DNA from: Ideonella oryzae
GTDB taxonomy: Bacteria; Pseudomonadota; Gammaproteobacteria; Burkholderiales; Burkholderiaceae_C
Direction: 5' to 3'
Length of the DNA: 64,000 nucleotides
NCBI RefSeq assembly: GCF_024055665.1
Contig: NZ_JAMXMC010000001.1
Coordinates: 248,001-312,000 of the forward strand
The position numbers and the translations under genes are program-made. This document shows, piece after piece, positions 50,436 to 59,039 of the stretch; position 1 is the stretch's first letter; each line of letters begins with the position of its first letter. Below the pieces are notes generated by a model. That model did no database searches. It saw only the letters and a program-made list of their open reading frames with translations, and was not told the origin of the DNA.

Positions 50436-52976
50436 ATGAAGATCGTCGTCGCCGGCCACGGCATGGTGGGCCACCAATTCCTGCAAAGCCTGGCCGAGAC
50501 CGGCCTGAAGGACGTGCAGGTCACCGTCCTGTGCGAGGAACCCCGCCCCGCCTACGACCGGGTCCACCTCTCCGAATTCTTCGCCGGCAAGTCCGCGCAG
50601 GACCTGTCCCTGGTCGAGCCCGGCTTCTTCGAGCGCAGCGGCTTCGACCTGCGCCTGGCCGCCCGTGCCGCCAGCGTGGACCGCCGGGTGCGCACCGTGA
50701 CCACCGCCGAAGGCGAGGTGCTGCCCTACGACGTGCTGGTGCTGGCCACCGGCTCGGTGCCCTTCGTGCCGCCCATCGCCGGCCGCGAGCGGACGAACTG
50801 CTTCGTCTACCGCACGATCGACGACCTGGAGGCCATGCAGGCCGCCAGCACCAAGGCCCGGCGCGGCGTGGTGGTGGGCGGCGGCCTGCTGGGCCTGGAA
50901 TGCGCCAAGGCCCTGCGCGACCTCGGCCTGGAAACCCATGTGGTGGAGTTCGCCCCGCGCCTGATGGCGGTGCAGGTCGACGAGAGCGGCGGCCGCGTCC
51001 TGCGCGAGAAGATCGAGGCCCTGGGCGTGCACGTGCACACCCGGCGCAGCACCACCCAGATCACCGACGGCGCCGAGCACCGCCACCGCATGGTGTTCGA
51101 GGACGGCAGCCACCTCGAGACCGACCTGATCGTGTTCTCCGCCGGCATCCGGCCGCGCGACGAGCTGGCCCGCCAGTGCGTGCTGGCCATCGGCCCGCGC
51201 GGCGGCGTGGTGATCGACGACCACTGCCGCAGCAGCGACCCGCATGTCTACGCCATCGGCGAGTGCGCGTCGTGGAACGAACAGACCTTCGGCCTGGTGG
51301 CCCCGGGTTACGAGATGGCCCGCGTGGCCGCGCGCCACATCGCTGGCGAGGCCTCGGCCGCCTTCGCGGGCGCCGACATGAGCACCAAGCTCAAGCTGAT
51401 GGGCGTGGACGTGGCCAGCATCGGCGATGCCCATGGCAAGACGCCGCACTGCCGCAGCTTCTCCTTCACCGATGAGCTGAACGGCATCTACAAGAAGATC
51501 GTCGTCAGCGAGGACGGCCGCCAACTGCTGGGCGCCGTGCTGGTGGGCGACGCGGCCGAGTACGGCACGCTGCTGCAGATGGCCTTGAACGGCATCGCCC
51601 TGCCCGAACACCCCGAGGCGCTGATCCTGCCGGCCAGCGATGGCCAGGCCAAGGCCGGCCTGGGCGTGGACACCCTGCCCGACAGCGCGCAGATCTGCTC
51701 CTGCAACAACGTCAGCAAGGGCCAGATTGCCCAGGCGGTGGCCGACGGCGCCACCACCATCGCCGCACTGAAGGCCGGCTGCAAGGCCGGTGCCACCTGC
51801 GGCGGCTGCGTGCCCCTGGTCACCCAGGTCATGAAGGCCGAGATGGCCAAGCGCGGCCTGGCGGTCAACAACCACCTGTGCGAGCACTTCCCGCACTCGC
51901 GTCAGGAGCTGTTCCACCTGATCCGCGTGGGCCAGATCAAGACCTTCGAGGACCTGCTGGCCCAGCACGGCCAGGGCCTGGGCTGCGACATCTGCAAACC
52001 CGCCGCCGCCAGCATCTTCGCCTCCTGCTGGAACGACTTCGTGCTGCAGCCCGAGCTGGCCCCCCTGCAGGACAGCAACGACTACTTCCTGGGCAACATC
52101 CAGAAGGACGGCAGCTACTCGGTGGTGCCGCGCATGCCCGGTGGCGAGGTCACGCCCGAGGGCCTGATCGCCGTGGGCCAGGTGGCGAAGAAGTACGGCC
52201 TCTACACCAAGATCACCGGCGGCCAGCGGGTCGACCTGTTCGGCGCCCGCGTCGAGCAGCTGCCGCTGATCTGGGAGGAACTGATCGCCGCCGGCTTCGA
52301 GAGCGGCCATGCCTATGGCAAGAGCCTGCGCACCGTGAAGAGCTGCGTGGGCAGCACCTGGTGCCGCTACGGCGTGGCCGACAGCACCGGCCTGGCCATC
52401 GCGCTGGAGAACCGCTACAAGGGCCTGCGCGCGCCGCACAAGATCAAGTTCGGCGTCTCGGGCTGCACCCGCGAATGCGCCGAGGCCCAGGGCAAGGACG
52501 TGGGCATCATCGCCACCGACAAGGGCTGGAACCTCTACGTCTGCGGCAACGGCGGCATGAAGCCACGCCATGCCGAGCTGATCGCCAGCGACCTGACCCA
52601 GGACGCGCTGATCCGCCTGATCGACCGCTTCCTGATGTTCTACGTGCGCACCGCCGACCGCCTGCAGCGCACCAGCACCTGGCGCGACAACCTCGAAGGC
52701 GGGCTGGACTACCTCAAGGGCGTGCTGCTGCGCGACACCCTGGGCCTGGCGGCCGAGCTGGAAGCCCAGATGCAGCAGGTGGTGGACCGCTACCAGTGCG
52801 AATGGAAGACCGCCGTCACCACGCCGGCCGTGCGCCAGCGCTTCCGCAGCTTCGTCAACAGCGCCCAGCCCGACGAGCACATCGTGTTCGTGCAGGAGCG
52901 CGGCCAGATCCGTCCGGCCCGACCGGAAGAGCGTGCCGGCGCCACCCCCGCGGCGTCCACCGATCTCACCGTCTGA
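50436..52976 (+). CDS. nirB: assimilatory nitrite reductase large subunit
   Basis: An 846-residue NADH-dependent nitrite reductase that makes ammonium. Residues 1-300 are the FAD/NAD(H) domain (VAGHGMVGHQF at the start, GVVVGGGLLGLECAKAL); about 415-480 bind the [2Fe-2S] cluster (ICSCNNVSKGQIAQAV with GATCGGCVPL); the C-terminal half is the sirohaem/[4Fe-4S] domain (SCVGSTWCRYG and FGVSGCTRECAEAQ). The bacterioferritin-like segment CEHFPHSRQELFHLI is also normal. ATG 50436 follows GGAG. It is 17 bases before nirD. Confidence 0.95.
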   Translation: MKIVVAGHGMVGHQFLQSLAETGLKDVQVTVLCEEPRPAYDRVHLSEFFAGKSAQDLSLVEPGFFERSGFDLRLAARAASVDRRVRTVTTAEGEVLPYDVLVLATGSVPFVPPIAGRERTNCFVYRTIDDLEAMQAASTKARRGVVVGGGLLGLECAKALRDLGLETHVVEFAPRLMAVQVDESGGRVLREKIEALGVHVHTRRSTTQITDGAEHRHRMVFEDGSHLETDLIVFSAGIRPRDELARQCVLAIGPRGGVVIDDHCRSSDPHVYAIGECASWNEQTFGLVAPGYEMARVAARHIAGEASAAFAGADMSTKLKLMGVDVASIGDAHGKTPHCRSFSFTDELNGIYKKIVVSEDGRQLLGAVLVGDAAEYGTLLQMALNGIALPEHPEALILPASDGQAKAGLGVDTLPDSAQICSCNNVSKGQIAQAVADGATTIAALKAGCKAGATCGGCVPLVTQVMKAEMAKRGLAVNNHLCEHFPHSRQELFHLIRVGQIKTFEDLLAQHGQGLGCDICKPAAASIFASCWNDFVLQPELAPLQDSNDYFLGNIQKDGSYSVVPRMPGGEVTPEGLIAVGQVAKKYGLYTKITGGQRVDLFGARVEQLPLIWEELIAAGFESGHAYGKSLRTVKSCVGSTWCRYGVADSTGLAIALENRYKGLRAPHKIKFGVSGCTRECAEAQGKDVGIIATDKGWNLYVCGNGGMKPRHAELIASDLTQDALIRLIDRFLMFYVRTADRLQRTSTWRDNLEGGLDYLKGVLLRDTLGLAAELEAQMQQVVDRYQCEWKTAVTTPAVRQRFRSFVNSAQPDEHIVFVQERGQIRPARPEERAGATPAASTDLTV

Positions 52977-52993
52977 CCCAGGAGCCCCGAACC

Positions 52994-53338
52994 ATGGACA
53001 CCCTCGTCTCCCATTGGACCGCCGCCTGCGCGGTCGACGACATCCTGCCGGACACCGGCGTCTGCGCCCGCGTGGACGGGCGGCACATCGCCATCTTCCG
53101 CGTCGGTCAGCACCAGTTCTTCGCCATCGACAACGTGGACCCGAAGGCCGGTGCCAGCGTGCTCTCGCGCGGCCTGGTGGGCAACCTGGGCGAGCACCTG
53201 GTGGTGGCCTCGCCGCTCTACAAGCACCACATCGACCTGCGCACCGGTGTGTGCCTGGAGTCGCCCGACTGGTCGGTGCGCAGCTACCCGGTGCTGGTGG
53301 AGGATGGCCGGGTGCTGGTGAACGCCGCGGCCGCCTGA
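52994..53338 (+). CDS. nirD: assimilatory nitrite reductase small subunit
   Basis: A 114-residue Rieske-fold partner of NirB: VCARVDGRHIAIFRVGQHQF, IDNVDPKAGASVLSRGLVGN, PLYKHHIDLRTGVCLE. The Cys-His ligands of true Rieske proteins are missing, as is normal in NirD, so it has a structural role. It sits directly after nirB, with an AGGAG site. Confidence 0.93.
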   Translation: MDTLVSHWTAACAVDDILPDTGVCARVDGRHIAIFRVGQHQFFAIDNVDPKAGASVLSRGLVGNLGEHLVVASPLYKHHIDLRTGVCLESPDWSVRSYPVLVEDGRVLVNAAAA

Positions 53339-53401
53339 GGGTTCCGGCCGGCCCCCATCTTGCGGACAATCGGGGCACCACTGCCCCGAGCCGCCCGCCC
53401 C

Positions 53402-54721
53402 ATGCCGCTGTCCGCCTCCCCCTTCGTCCTGCGTGCCAAGCAGCTGGACATCGACGCCGTGCGGCACCTGGCCGCACGGGTGGAACTGGTCACCGTCATC
53501 GGCCAGCTGATCCACGCCCTGCAGCGCGAACGCGGGGCCTGCAGCATCTTCCTGGCCTCGCATGGTCTGCAGTTCAACGAGCAGCACCTGAATGCGCAGC
53601 AGGCGGCCACACCGCTGGAGCAGCAGCTGCGCAGCCTGTTCGACGCCCAGCTCGACCCCGCCCAGGGCGCCACCGCGCGGTTGCTGTCCCTGATGGCCTG
53701 GGTGCTGCTGGACCTGGACGCCCTGCACGAGCTGCGCCGGCAGATCGATCGCTGCCAGCCCAGCGCGCACGACAGCGTGGCGGCCTTCAGCCGGGTCATC
53801 GCCGGCCTGGTGGAGCTGGTCTTCCACCTGGCCGACAGCACCGTCCACCCCGGGGTGTCACGGCAGCTGGTGGCCTTCGTCCACCTGGTGCAGGGCAAGG
53901 AGGCCGCCGGCCAGGAACGCGCCGTGGGCGGCCAGCTCTTCGCCTCGGGCCAGGCCCTGCCGGTCGAGCAGGAGCGCATCACCCACCTGATCGACGCCCA
54001 GGAACGCAGCCTGGCGGTGTTCGAGGAGTTCGCCGATCCGGCCCTGCGTGCGCGCTGGCAACAGCTGCAGCTCACCCCCACCGTGGCCCAGTTGGAACGG
54101 CTGCGCCGCACGCTGTGCACGGCCCGCCCCGGCGCCGCCCTGGATGCCCAGCTGAGCGGGCGCTGGTTCGAAGTTGCCAGCGAGCGCATCACCGACCTGT
54201 GGCAGCTGGAGACCGAACTGGTGCAGGACCTGCGCCAGGCCTGTGCCCGGCAGCTGCTGCAGCTCCAGCAGGAGCTGCAGGACGCCGAGGGCCTGGTCCA
54301 GCGGCTGCGCAACACACCGCCACCGCACACCCATGCGGTGGTGGAATTCTTCGGCATCTCGGGCCACCCGGGCACGGTGCCGCTGCTGGCCCAGCCACCG
54401 GGCGAGGCCCCGCCCGACACCCAGGCGCGCGATGCCCAGGCCATGTCCTCCATGGTGGAGCTGCTGCAGGCCCAGACGGCCCGTCTGGCCAGCGTGGAAA
54501 TGGAGCTGGAGGCCGCCAAGCGCGCCCTGCACGAACGCAAGATCATCGAGCGCGCCAAGGGCGTGCTGATGTCGCGCATGGGCCTGTCGGAAGAGGCCGC
54601 CTTCCGCGCCCTGCAGAAGACTGCGATGGACCAGAACCGCCGCCTGCTGGACGTGGCCGAGGCCACGCTCTCGCTGCCGGACCTGGCCTTTGCGCGCCCG
54701 CCCGCGCCCGCGGCGGACTGA
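53402..54721 (+). CDS. NIT-ANTAR transcription antiterminator (NasR-like)
   Basis: A 439-residue cytoplasmic regulator. Residues about 25-300 form a nitrate/nitrite-sensing NIT domain (QLIHALQRERGACSIFLASH, which holds the conserved arginine, and FVHLVQGKEAAGQERAVGGQ, the KE-x-A-x-x-ER block). Residues about 365-425 form the RNA-binding ANTAR domain (LLQAQTARLASVEMELEAAK, KIIERAKGVLMSRMGLSEEA). NasR-type proteins bind two-hairpin leader RNAs and prevent termination when nitrite or nitrate is present. The next gene's leader carries such hairpins at 54777-54906. Start ATG 53402. Confidence 0.92.
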   Translation: MPLSASPFVLRAKQLDIDAVRHLAARVELVTVIGQLIHALQRERGACSIFLASHGLQFNEQHLNAQQAATPLEQQLRSLFDAQLDPAQGATARLLSLMAWVLLDLDALHELRRQIDRCQPSAHDSVAAFSRVIAGLVELVFHLADSTVHPGVSRQLVAFVHLVQGKEAAGQERAVGGQLFASGQALPVEQERITHLIDAQERSLAVFEEFADPALRARWQQLQLTPTVAQLERLRRTLCTARPGAALDAQLSGRWFEVASERITDLWQLETELVQDLRQACARQLLQLQQELQDAEGLVQRLRNTPPPHTHAVVEFFGISGHPGTVPLLAQPPGEAPPDTQARDAQAMSSMVELLQAQTARLASVEMELEAAKRALHERKIIERAKGVLMSRMGLSEEAAFRALQKTAMDQNRRLLDVAEATLSLPDLAFARPPAPAAD

Positions 54722-54747
54722 CGGCAGCCCCGCCTACACGCCGAATT

Positions 54748-54763
54748 TGGCACGCCGCGTGCT
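54748..54763 (+). promoter_or_regulatory. sigma-54 promoter of nirC
   Basis: TGGCAC (54748-54753), five bases, GTGCT (54759-54763): the -24 GG and -12 GC elements at correct spacing. The start would be near 54773, a few bases before the first hexaloop hairpin. NtrC dependence is an inference. Confidence 0.65.
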
Positions 54764-54776
54764 TGTGGTGAGGCCA

Positions 54777-54906
54777 TCAAGCTAACGGCGGCTTGAATCC
54801 ACCCCTGCCGGCCGCTGGGCTGCCTGCAGGTGGTGCGCGAATGTGTGGACAAAGGCGTCCATGCCTGCAACCGGTGCAAACCGGTCCAGGTGTGGGCGCC
54901 TTTTTT
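54777..54906 (+). promoter_or_regulatory. ANTAR-type two-hairpin leader of nirC
   Basis: Hairpin P1 pairs 54777-54783 with 54790-54796 around the loop AACGGC (54784-54789). Hairpin P2 pairs 54843-54850 with 54857-54864 around the loop AAAGGC (54851-54856). Both loops have A at position 1 and G at position 4. P2 uses the 5' arm of the terminator at 54851-54900, so P2 and the terminator exclude each other. A further pairing, 54825-54833 with 54859-54869, would also break the terminator. This is the antitermination layout known for ANTAR proteins. Confidence 0.8.
54851..54906 (+). terminator. leader terminator before nirC
   Basis: AAAGGCG...ACCGGT and ACCGGT...CGCCTTT pair to a long stem interrupted by small bulges (54851-54900), with TTTTTT (54901-54906). 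It lies between the sigma-54 promoter and the nirC start, so it must be overcome for nirC expression. Confidence 0.85.
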
Positions 54907-54971
54907 CATGCCCGGCTGCCGCCGGCATGGGCCGCACTGTCTCCTCCATGTCTGTCCTGAAGGAACCCACC

Positions 54972-55784
54972 ATGGCCTACCTCGCCCCCGCCGAATTCGT
55001 GACCAAGATGGTCGATGCCGGTGAATCCAAGCTGCTGATGTCCACCCGCGACACCCTGATCCGCGCCTACATGGCCGGTGCCATCCTGGCGCTGGCCGCG
55101 GCCTTCGCGGTCAGCGTCAACGTCAACACCGGCAACCCGCTGATCGGCGCCCTGCTCTTCCCGGTGGGCTTCTGCATGCTCTACCTGATGGGCTTCGACC
55201 TGCTGACCGGCGTCTTCACGCTGGCCCCGCTGGCCGTGTTCGACCGCCGCCCGGGCGCCACCTGGGCCGGCGTGCTGCGCAACTGGGGCCTGGTCTTCGT
55301 CGGCAACTTCGCCGGCGCGCTGACGGTGGCCGTCTTCATGGCCATCATCTTCACCTTCGGCTTCACCGAGGCGCCCAATGCCATCGGCCAGAAGATCGGC
55401 AGCATCGGCGAGGCCCGCACCGTCGGCTATGCAGCGCACGGCGCGGCCGGCATGCTGACGCTGTTCATCCGTGGCGTGATGTGCAACTGGATGGTCTCCA
55501 CCGGCGTGGTGGCCGCGCTGATGTCCACCTCGGTCTCGGGCAAGGTCATCGCGATGTGGATGCCCATCCTGGTGTTCTTCTACATGGGCTTCGAGCACTC
55601 CATCGTCAACATGTTCTTGTTCCCTTCGGGCCTGATGCTGGGCGGCCACTTCACGCTGATGGACTACTTCCTCTGGAACGAGATCCCCACCGTGCTGGGC
55701 AACCTGGTGGGCGGCCTGAGCTTCGTGGGCGCCACCCTCTACGCCACCCATGTGAAGACGGCGCCCAAGCGCGTGCTGGCCTGA
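54972..55784 (+). CDS. nirC: formate/nitrite transporter family channel
   Basis: A 270-residue FNT-family inner-membrane protein, six membrane helices. Family blocks: FAVSVNVNTGNPLIGALLFP, MLYLMGFDLLTGVFTLAPLA, the NWGLVFVGNFAGAL segment, LFIRGVMCNWMVSTGVVAAL and FFYMGFEHSIVNMFLFPSGL, the last with the histidine of the channel. Nitrite uptake is implied by the nirBD context. It is preceded by the regulated leader and followed after 17 bases by the phosphatase-kinase gene. Confidence 0.9.
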   Translation: MAYLAPAEFVTKMVDAGESKLLMSTRDTLIRAYMAGAILALAAAFAVSVNVNTGNPLIGALLFPVGFCMLYLMGFDLLTGVFTLAPLAVFDRRPGATWAGVLRNWGLVFVGNFAGALTVAVFMAIIFTFGFTEAPNAIGQKIGSIGEARTVGYAAHGAAGMLTLFIRGVMCNWMVSTGVVAALMSTSVSGKVIAMWMPILVFFYMGFEHSIVNMFLFPSGLMLGGHFTLMDYFLWNEIPTVLGNLVGGLSFVGATLYATHVKTAPKRVLA

Positions 55785-55801
55785 CGGGCCAGAATGGCCC
55801 C

Positions 55802-57544
55802 ATGCCCCAGGAACTGCGCGTCTCGATCGGCCAGCACTCGCTGGCCGGGCCCAAGCCGGTCAACCAGGACTTCCATGGCGCGGTGGTGCCCACCGGCCCG
55901 AAGCTCGCCACCCAGGGCGTCGTGCTGGCACTGGCCGACGGCATCAGCAGCAGCCGCGTCAGCCAGGTGGCCAGCGCGGCCGCGGTGCGCAGCTTCCTGG
56001 AGGACTACTACGGCACCGCCGAGACCTGGACGGTGCGCCGCGCCGGCCAGTGCGTGCTGGAGGCCACCAACGCCTGGCTGCATGCCCAGACCCGCCGCAG
56101 CGACGCCCGCTTCGACCCGGACCGCGGCTATGTCTGCACCTTCAGTGCGCTGATCCTGAAGGGCCGCGAAGGCCACCTGCTGCATGTGGGCGACAGCCGC
56201 ATCTACCGCCTGCATCCCCAGGCGCTGGAAGCCCTGACCCAGGATCACCGGGTGCGCCTGTCCTCGGCCGAAAGCCACCTGGCCCGGGCGCTGGGCGCGG
56301 ACGCCGCGGTCGAGATCGACTACCGCAGCTGGCCGCTGGCCGAGGGCGAGGTCTACCTGCTGGCCACCGACGGCGCCTACGAACACCTCATCGCGGCCGA
56401 CGTGCACGCCGCCCTGGCCCGGCACCCGGCCGATCTGGAGGCCTGTGCCGCGGCCCTGACTGCCACCGCCCTGGCACGCTGCAGCCAGGACAACATCACG
56501 GTGCAGCTGGTGCGCATCGAGTCCTTGCCACCGGCCGAAGCCCAGGCCGCGGCGGACGCACAGCGCCACCTGTCCTTTCCGCCGCCGCTGCAGGCGCGCA
56601 TGCGCTTCGAGGGCTACACCCTGCTGCGCGAACTGCACACCAGCGCCCGCAGCCAGGTCTGGCTGGCCACCGACGACGCCAGCGGACAGCCGGTGGCCCT
56701 GAAGGTGCCCACCCAGGACCTGCGAACCGACGCCCAGGCCATTGACCGCTTCCTGCTGGAGGAATGGGTGGCCCGGCGCATCGACCACCCCCATGTGCTC
56801 AAGCCGGCCAGCGGTGAAGGCGACGCGCGGGTGCGCCAGCACCTCTTCGTGGCCATGGAGCACATCGACGGGCAGACGCTGGCGCAGTGGATGCGCGACC
56901 ACCCCCGGCCCGGCCTGGCCGAGGTGCGGCCCTGGGTGCAGCAAATCGCCGCGGGCCTGCAGGCCTTTCACCGCAAGGAGATGCTGCACCAGGACCTGCG
57001 GCCCGAGAACCTGATGATCGACCGCACCGGCACGCTCAAGCTGATCGACTTCGGCTCGGTGCATGTGGCGGGCCTGGCCGAGGCCGGCCTCACCGAGCGC
57101 GACCCGGCGCTGGCCGGCACGCTGCAGTACCTGGCGCCAGAGTACTTCGTCGGCCAGCCGCCGGGCGTGGCCTCGGAGCTCTTTTCGCTGGCGGTGCTGA
57201 CCTACCAGATGCTCAGCGGCCAGCTGCCCTACGGCCTGCAGGTGCCCCGGCTGCGCAGCCCGCGGGACCTGGCCGGCCTGCGCTACATCCCGCTGCGCCA
57301 GCACCGGCCCGACCTGCCGGCCTGGCTCGACACGGTGCTGGCCAAGGCCCTGCACCCGCAGCCCGCGCGTCGGCACGAAGCCCTGTCCGAGTTCACCCAC
57401 GCGCTGGCTGCCCCGGACCCACGCTGGGCCGAGCCGGCCCGCGTGCCGCTGATCGAGCGCCACCCGGTGCGGTTCTGGCAGACCGTCAGCGCGGTGCTGG
57501 GCCTGACCCTGCTGGGGGTTTCAGCCGCCTGGATCCTGCGCTGA
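55802..57544 (+). CDS. fused PP2C phosphatase and serine/threonine kinase
   Basis: A 580-residue protein. Residues about 5-240 are a PP2C phosphatase (NQDFHGAVVP, LALADGISSSRVSQVAS, LHVGDSRIYRLH, LLATDGAYEHL, SQDNITVQLV). Residues about 270-535 are a Hanks kinase: lysine in PVALKVPTQDL, catalytic loop HQDLRPENLM, DFGSV magnesium motif and APEYFVG. One membrane helix (about 555-575) ends the protein. Fused enzymes of this type occur next to nitrite or nitrate assimilation genes in Burkholderiales; they may act on the channel or reductase, but the substrate is unknown. Confidence 0.9.
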   Translation: MPQELRVSIGQHSLAGPKPVNQDFHGAVVPTGPKLATQGVVLALADGISSSRVSQVASAAAVRSFLEDYYGTAETWTVRRAGQCVLEATNAWLHAQTRRSDARFDPDRGYVCTFSALILKGREGHLLHVGDSRIYRLHPQALEALTQDHRVRLSSAESHLARALGADAAVEIDYRSWPLAEGEVYLLATDGAYEHLIAADVHAALARHPADLEACAAALTATALARCSQDNITVQLVRIESLPPAEAQAAADAQRHLSFPPPLQARMRFEGYTLLRELHTSARSQVWLATDDASGQPVALKVPTQDLRTDAQAIDRFLLEEWVARRIDHPHVLKPASGEGDARVRQHLFVAMEHIDGQTLAQWMRDHPRPGLAEVRPWVQQIAAGLQAFHRKEMLHQDLRPENLMIDRTGTLKLIDFGSVHVAGLAEAGLTERDPALAGTLQYLAPEYFVGQPPGVASELFSLAVLTYQMLSGQLPYGLQVPRLRSPRDLAGLRYIPLRQHRPDLPAWLDTVLAKALHPQPARRHEALSEFTHALAAPDPRWAEPARVPLIERHPVRFWQTVSAVLGLTLLGVSAAWILR

Positions 57545-58636
57545 AGGGCACCACACCTCGCCAAACAGCCGCAGCGCATTGCCGCCCAGCACGCGGTCAA
57601 CGACCGATGCGCCATGCCCGGCCCGGCCAAGGGCATCGGCCAAGCGCTCGAACTGGGACGGGCCTGTTGCGTCCGGCAGGAACAGACACACCTCGGGATC
57701 CTCGTCGGCCGAGGCCAGCCCGGCGGCCTGGCGGGCGCGCACCGCCTCGCCCAGAAAGCGCCGGTAGTTGTCCACATCGTCGACCGCCGTCAGCGTGCCA
57801 TCGGTGCCCACGCCCACATGCTCGGTGCCGGCCACCTGCAGTGCATGGTCGATGTGTCGCACCAGGTCCTCCAACAGGGGCTGGCCCGCAGCACGCAGGA
57901 ACGGCATGGCGTACAGGCCCACGACACCGCCGGCGTCGGCCACGCGCCGCAGATCTTCGTCCGCCAGGTTCCGGCGATGGTTCGCCAGGGCGCGACAGCC
58001 GGTGTGGGACACGATGACCGGGCGCTGGCTGGCCCGCACCGCCTCGGCCAGCGTCCGATCGCCCGCGTGGCTGAGGTCGATCAACACGCCCTGGGCGTTC
58101 ATCGCCTCGACCATAACCTGCCCCAGCGCCGTGAGGCCGGTGTCTTCGTTGGCCAGGCAGCCGCAGCCCACGGCATTCACGCCGTTGTATGTCAGTTGCA
58201 TCACCCGCACGCCCTGCGCCGCACAATGGGCCACCCGCAGGGGGTCAGCCCCCAGCATCTCGGTGTTCTGAAAGCCCAGCAGCACGCCCACCTGGCCCGC
58301 AGCCCGGCTTTCCACCAGATCGGACACGCCATCCACCTGACGCCAGGGGCTGTCCGGCCGGTCCAGAAACTGCCGCCACCGGGCCAGGTCGTCGCAGGTC
58401 TTCTGCCAGGCATCCCCGGGCCCCGTCACATGGCCCACAGTGATGCAGACCGCGGCCAGACCCGATGCCCAGGCATTGGCCTGGGCCCGCGCATCGACCC
58501 GGCCCGGCCCCTCGGGCGGCAGCTGCGACCAATCGCCTCGGCGCGCGGCCTCCAGCGCCAGGTTGGGGTTGGCCAGGCTGCCCTGCAGGTTGATCCAGGG
58601 GCTGGCCGGTCGCCGCAGCGCGCTCAGCCCATCCAC
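57521..58636 (-). CDS. M19 membrane dipeptidase-like protein with altered metal site
   Basis: A 371-residue TIM-barrel hydrolase of the renal dipeptidase family. Clear family blocks: VMQLTYNGVNAVGCGC, LIDLSHAGDRTLAEAV, VIVSHTGCRAL, HVGVGTDGTLT and VLGGNALRLFGEV. The two downstream histidine ligands are kept, but the first metal site (H-x-D) is replaced: the start reads PWINLQGSLANPNL. The bridging glutamate block reads LLGFQNTEML instead of an IEG type. Activity may be altered. GTG at 58636 is assumed; it overlaps the DUF1304 gene by 13 bases. Its 3' end overlaps the kinase gene by 24 bases, tail to tail. Confidence 0.8.
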   Translation of the reverse strand: MDGLSALRRPASPWINLQGSLANPNLALEAARRGDWSQLPPEGPGRVDARAQANAWASGLAAVCITVGHVTGPGDAWQKTCDDLARWRQFLDRPDSPWRQVDGVSDLVESRAAGQVGVLLGFQNTEMLGADPLRVAHCAAQGVRVMQLTYNGVNAVGCGCLANEDTGLTALGQVMVEAMNAQGVLIDLSHAGDRTLAEAVRASQRPVIVSHTGCRALANHRRNLADEDLRRVADAGGVVGLYAMPFLRAAGQPLLEDLVRHIDHALQVAGTEHVGVGTDGTLTAVDDVDNYRRFLGEAVRARQAAGLASADEDPEVCLFLPDATGPSQFERLADALGRAGHGASVVDRVLGGNALRLFGEVWCPSAQDPGG

Positions 58637-58986
58637 ACCAGGCCCAGGCCCACCAGCGCCGGCAGGGCCTGGATGTAGAGGATCTTGCGGCTGGCAGTGG
58701 CGGCGCCGAACAGGCCGGCCACCAGCACGCAGCCCAGGAAGAAGAATTGCAGCGGACGCGCCAGGGCCTGCGGGGCCAGCAGGCTCCACAGCAGGCCGGC
58801 GGCCAGGAAGCCGTTGTACAGGCCCTGGTTGGCCGCCATCACCTTGGTGAGGGCCGCGCGCTCGGGGCTCAGGCCGAAGGCCTTGCGGCCCATGGGCTTG
58901 TCCCAGAGGAACATCTCCAGCACCAGGAAATAGAGGTGCAGCAGGGCCACCAGGACCACCACCGCAGAGGTCAGCAAAGTCAGCAT
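58624..58986 (-). CDS. DUF1304 membrane protein
   Basis: A 120-residue protein with four membrane helices: LTSAVVVLVALLHLYFLVLE, NQGLYNGFLAAGLLWSLLA, LQFFFLGCVLVAGLFGAATA and LYIQALPALVGLGLVWMG. MFLWDKPMGRKAFGL in the first loop is the DUF1304 signature. Function unknown. It overlaps the dipeptidase start and is likely its operon partner. Confidence 0.88.
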   Translation of the reverse strand: MLTLLTSAVVVLVALLHLYFLVLEMFLWDKPMGRKAFGLSPERAALTKVMAANQGLYNGFLAAGLLWSLLAPQALARPLQFFFLGCVLVAGLFGAATASRKILYIQALPALVGLGLVWMG

Positions 58987-59039
58987 GGAGATGTCTCGCT
59001 GGAAATCGTTGTGGGAATGCGTGGTGAAGCGCGCCTGTG

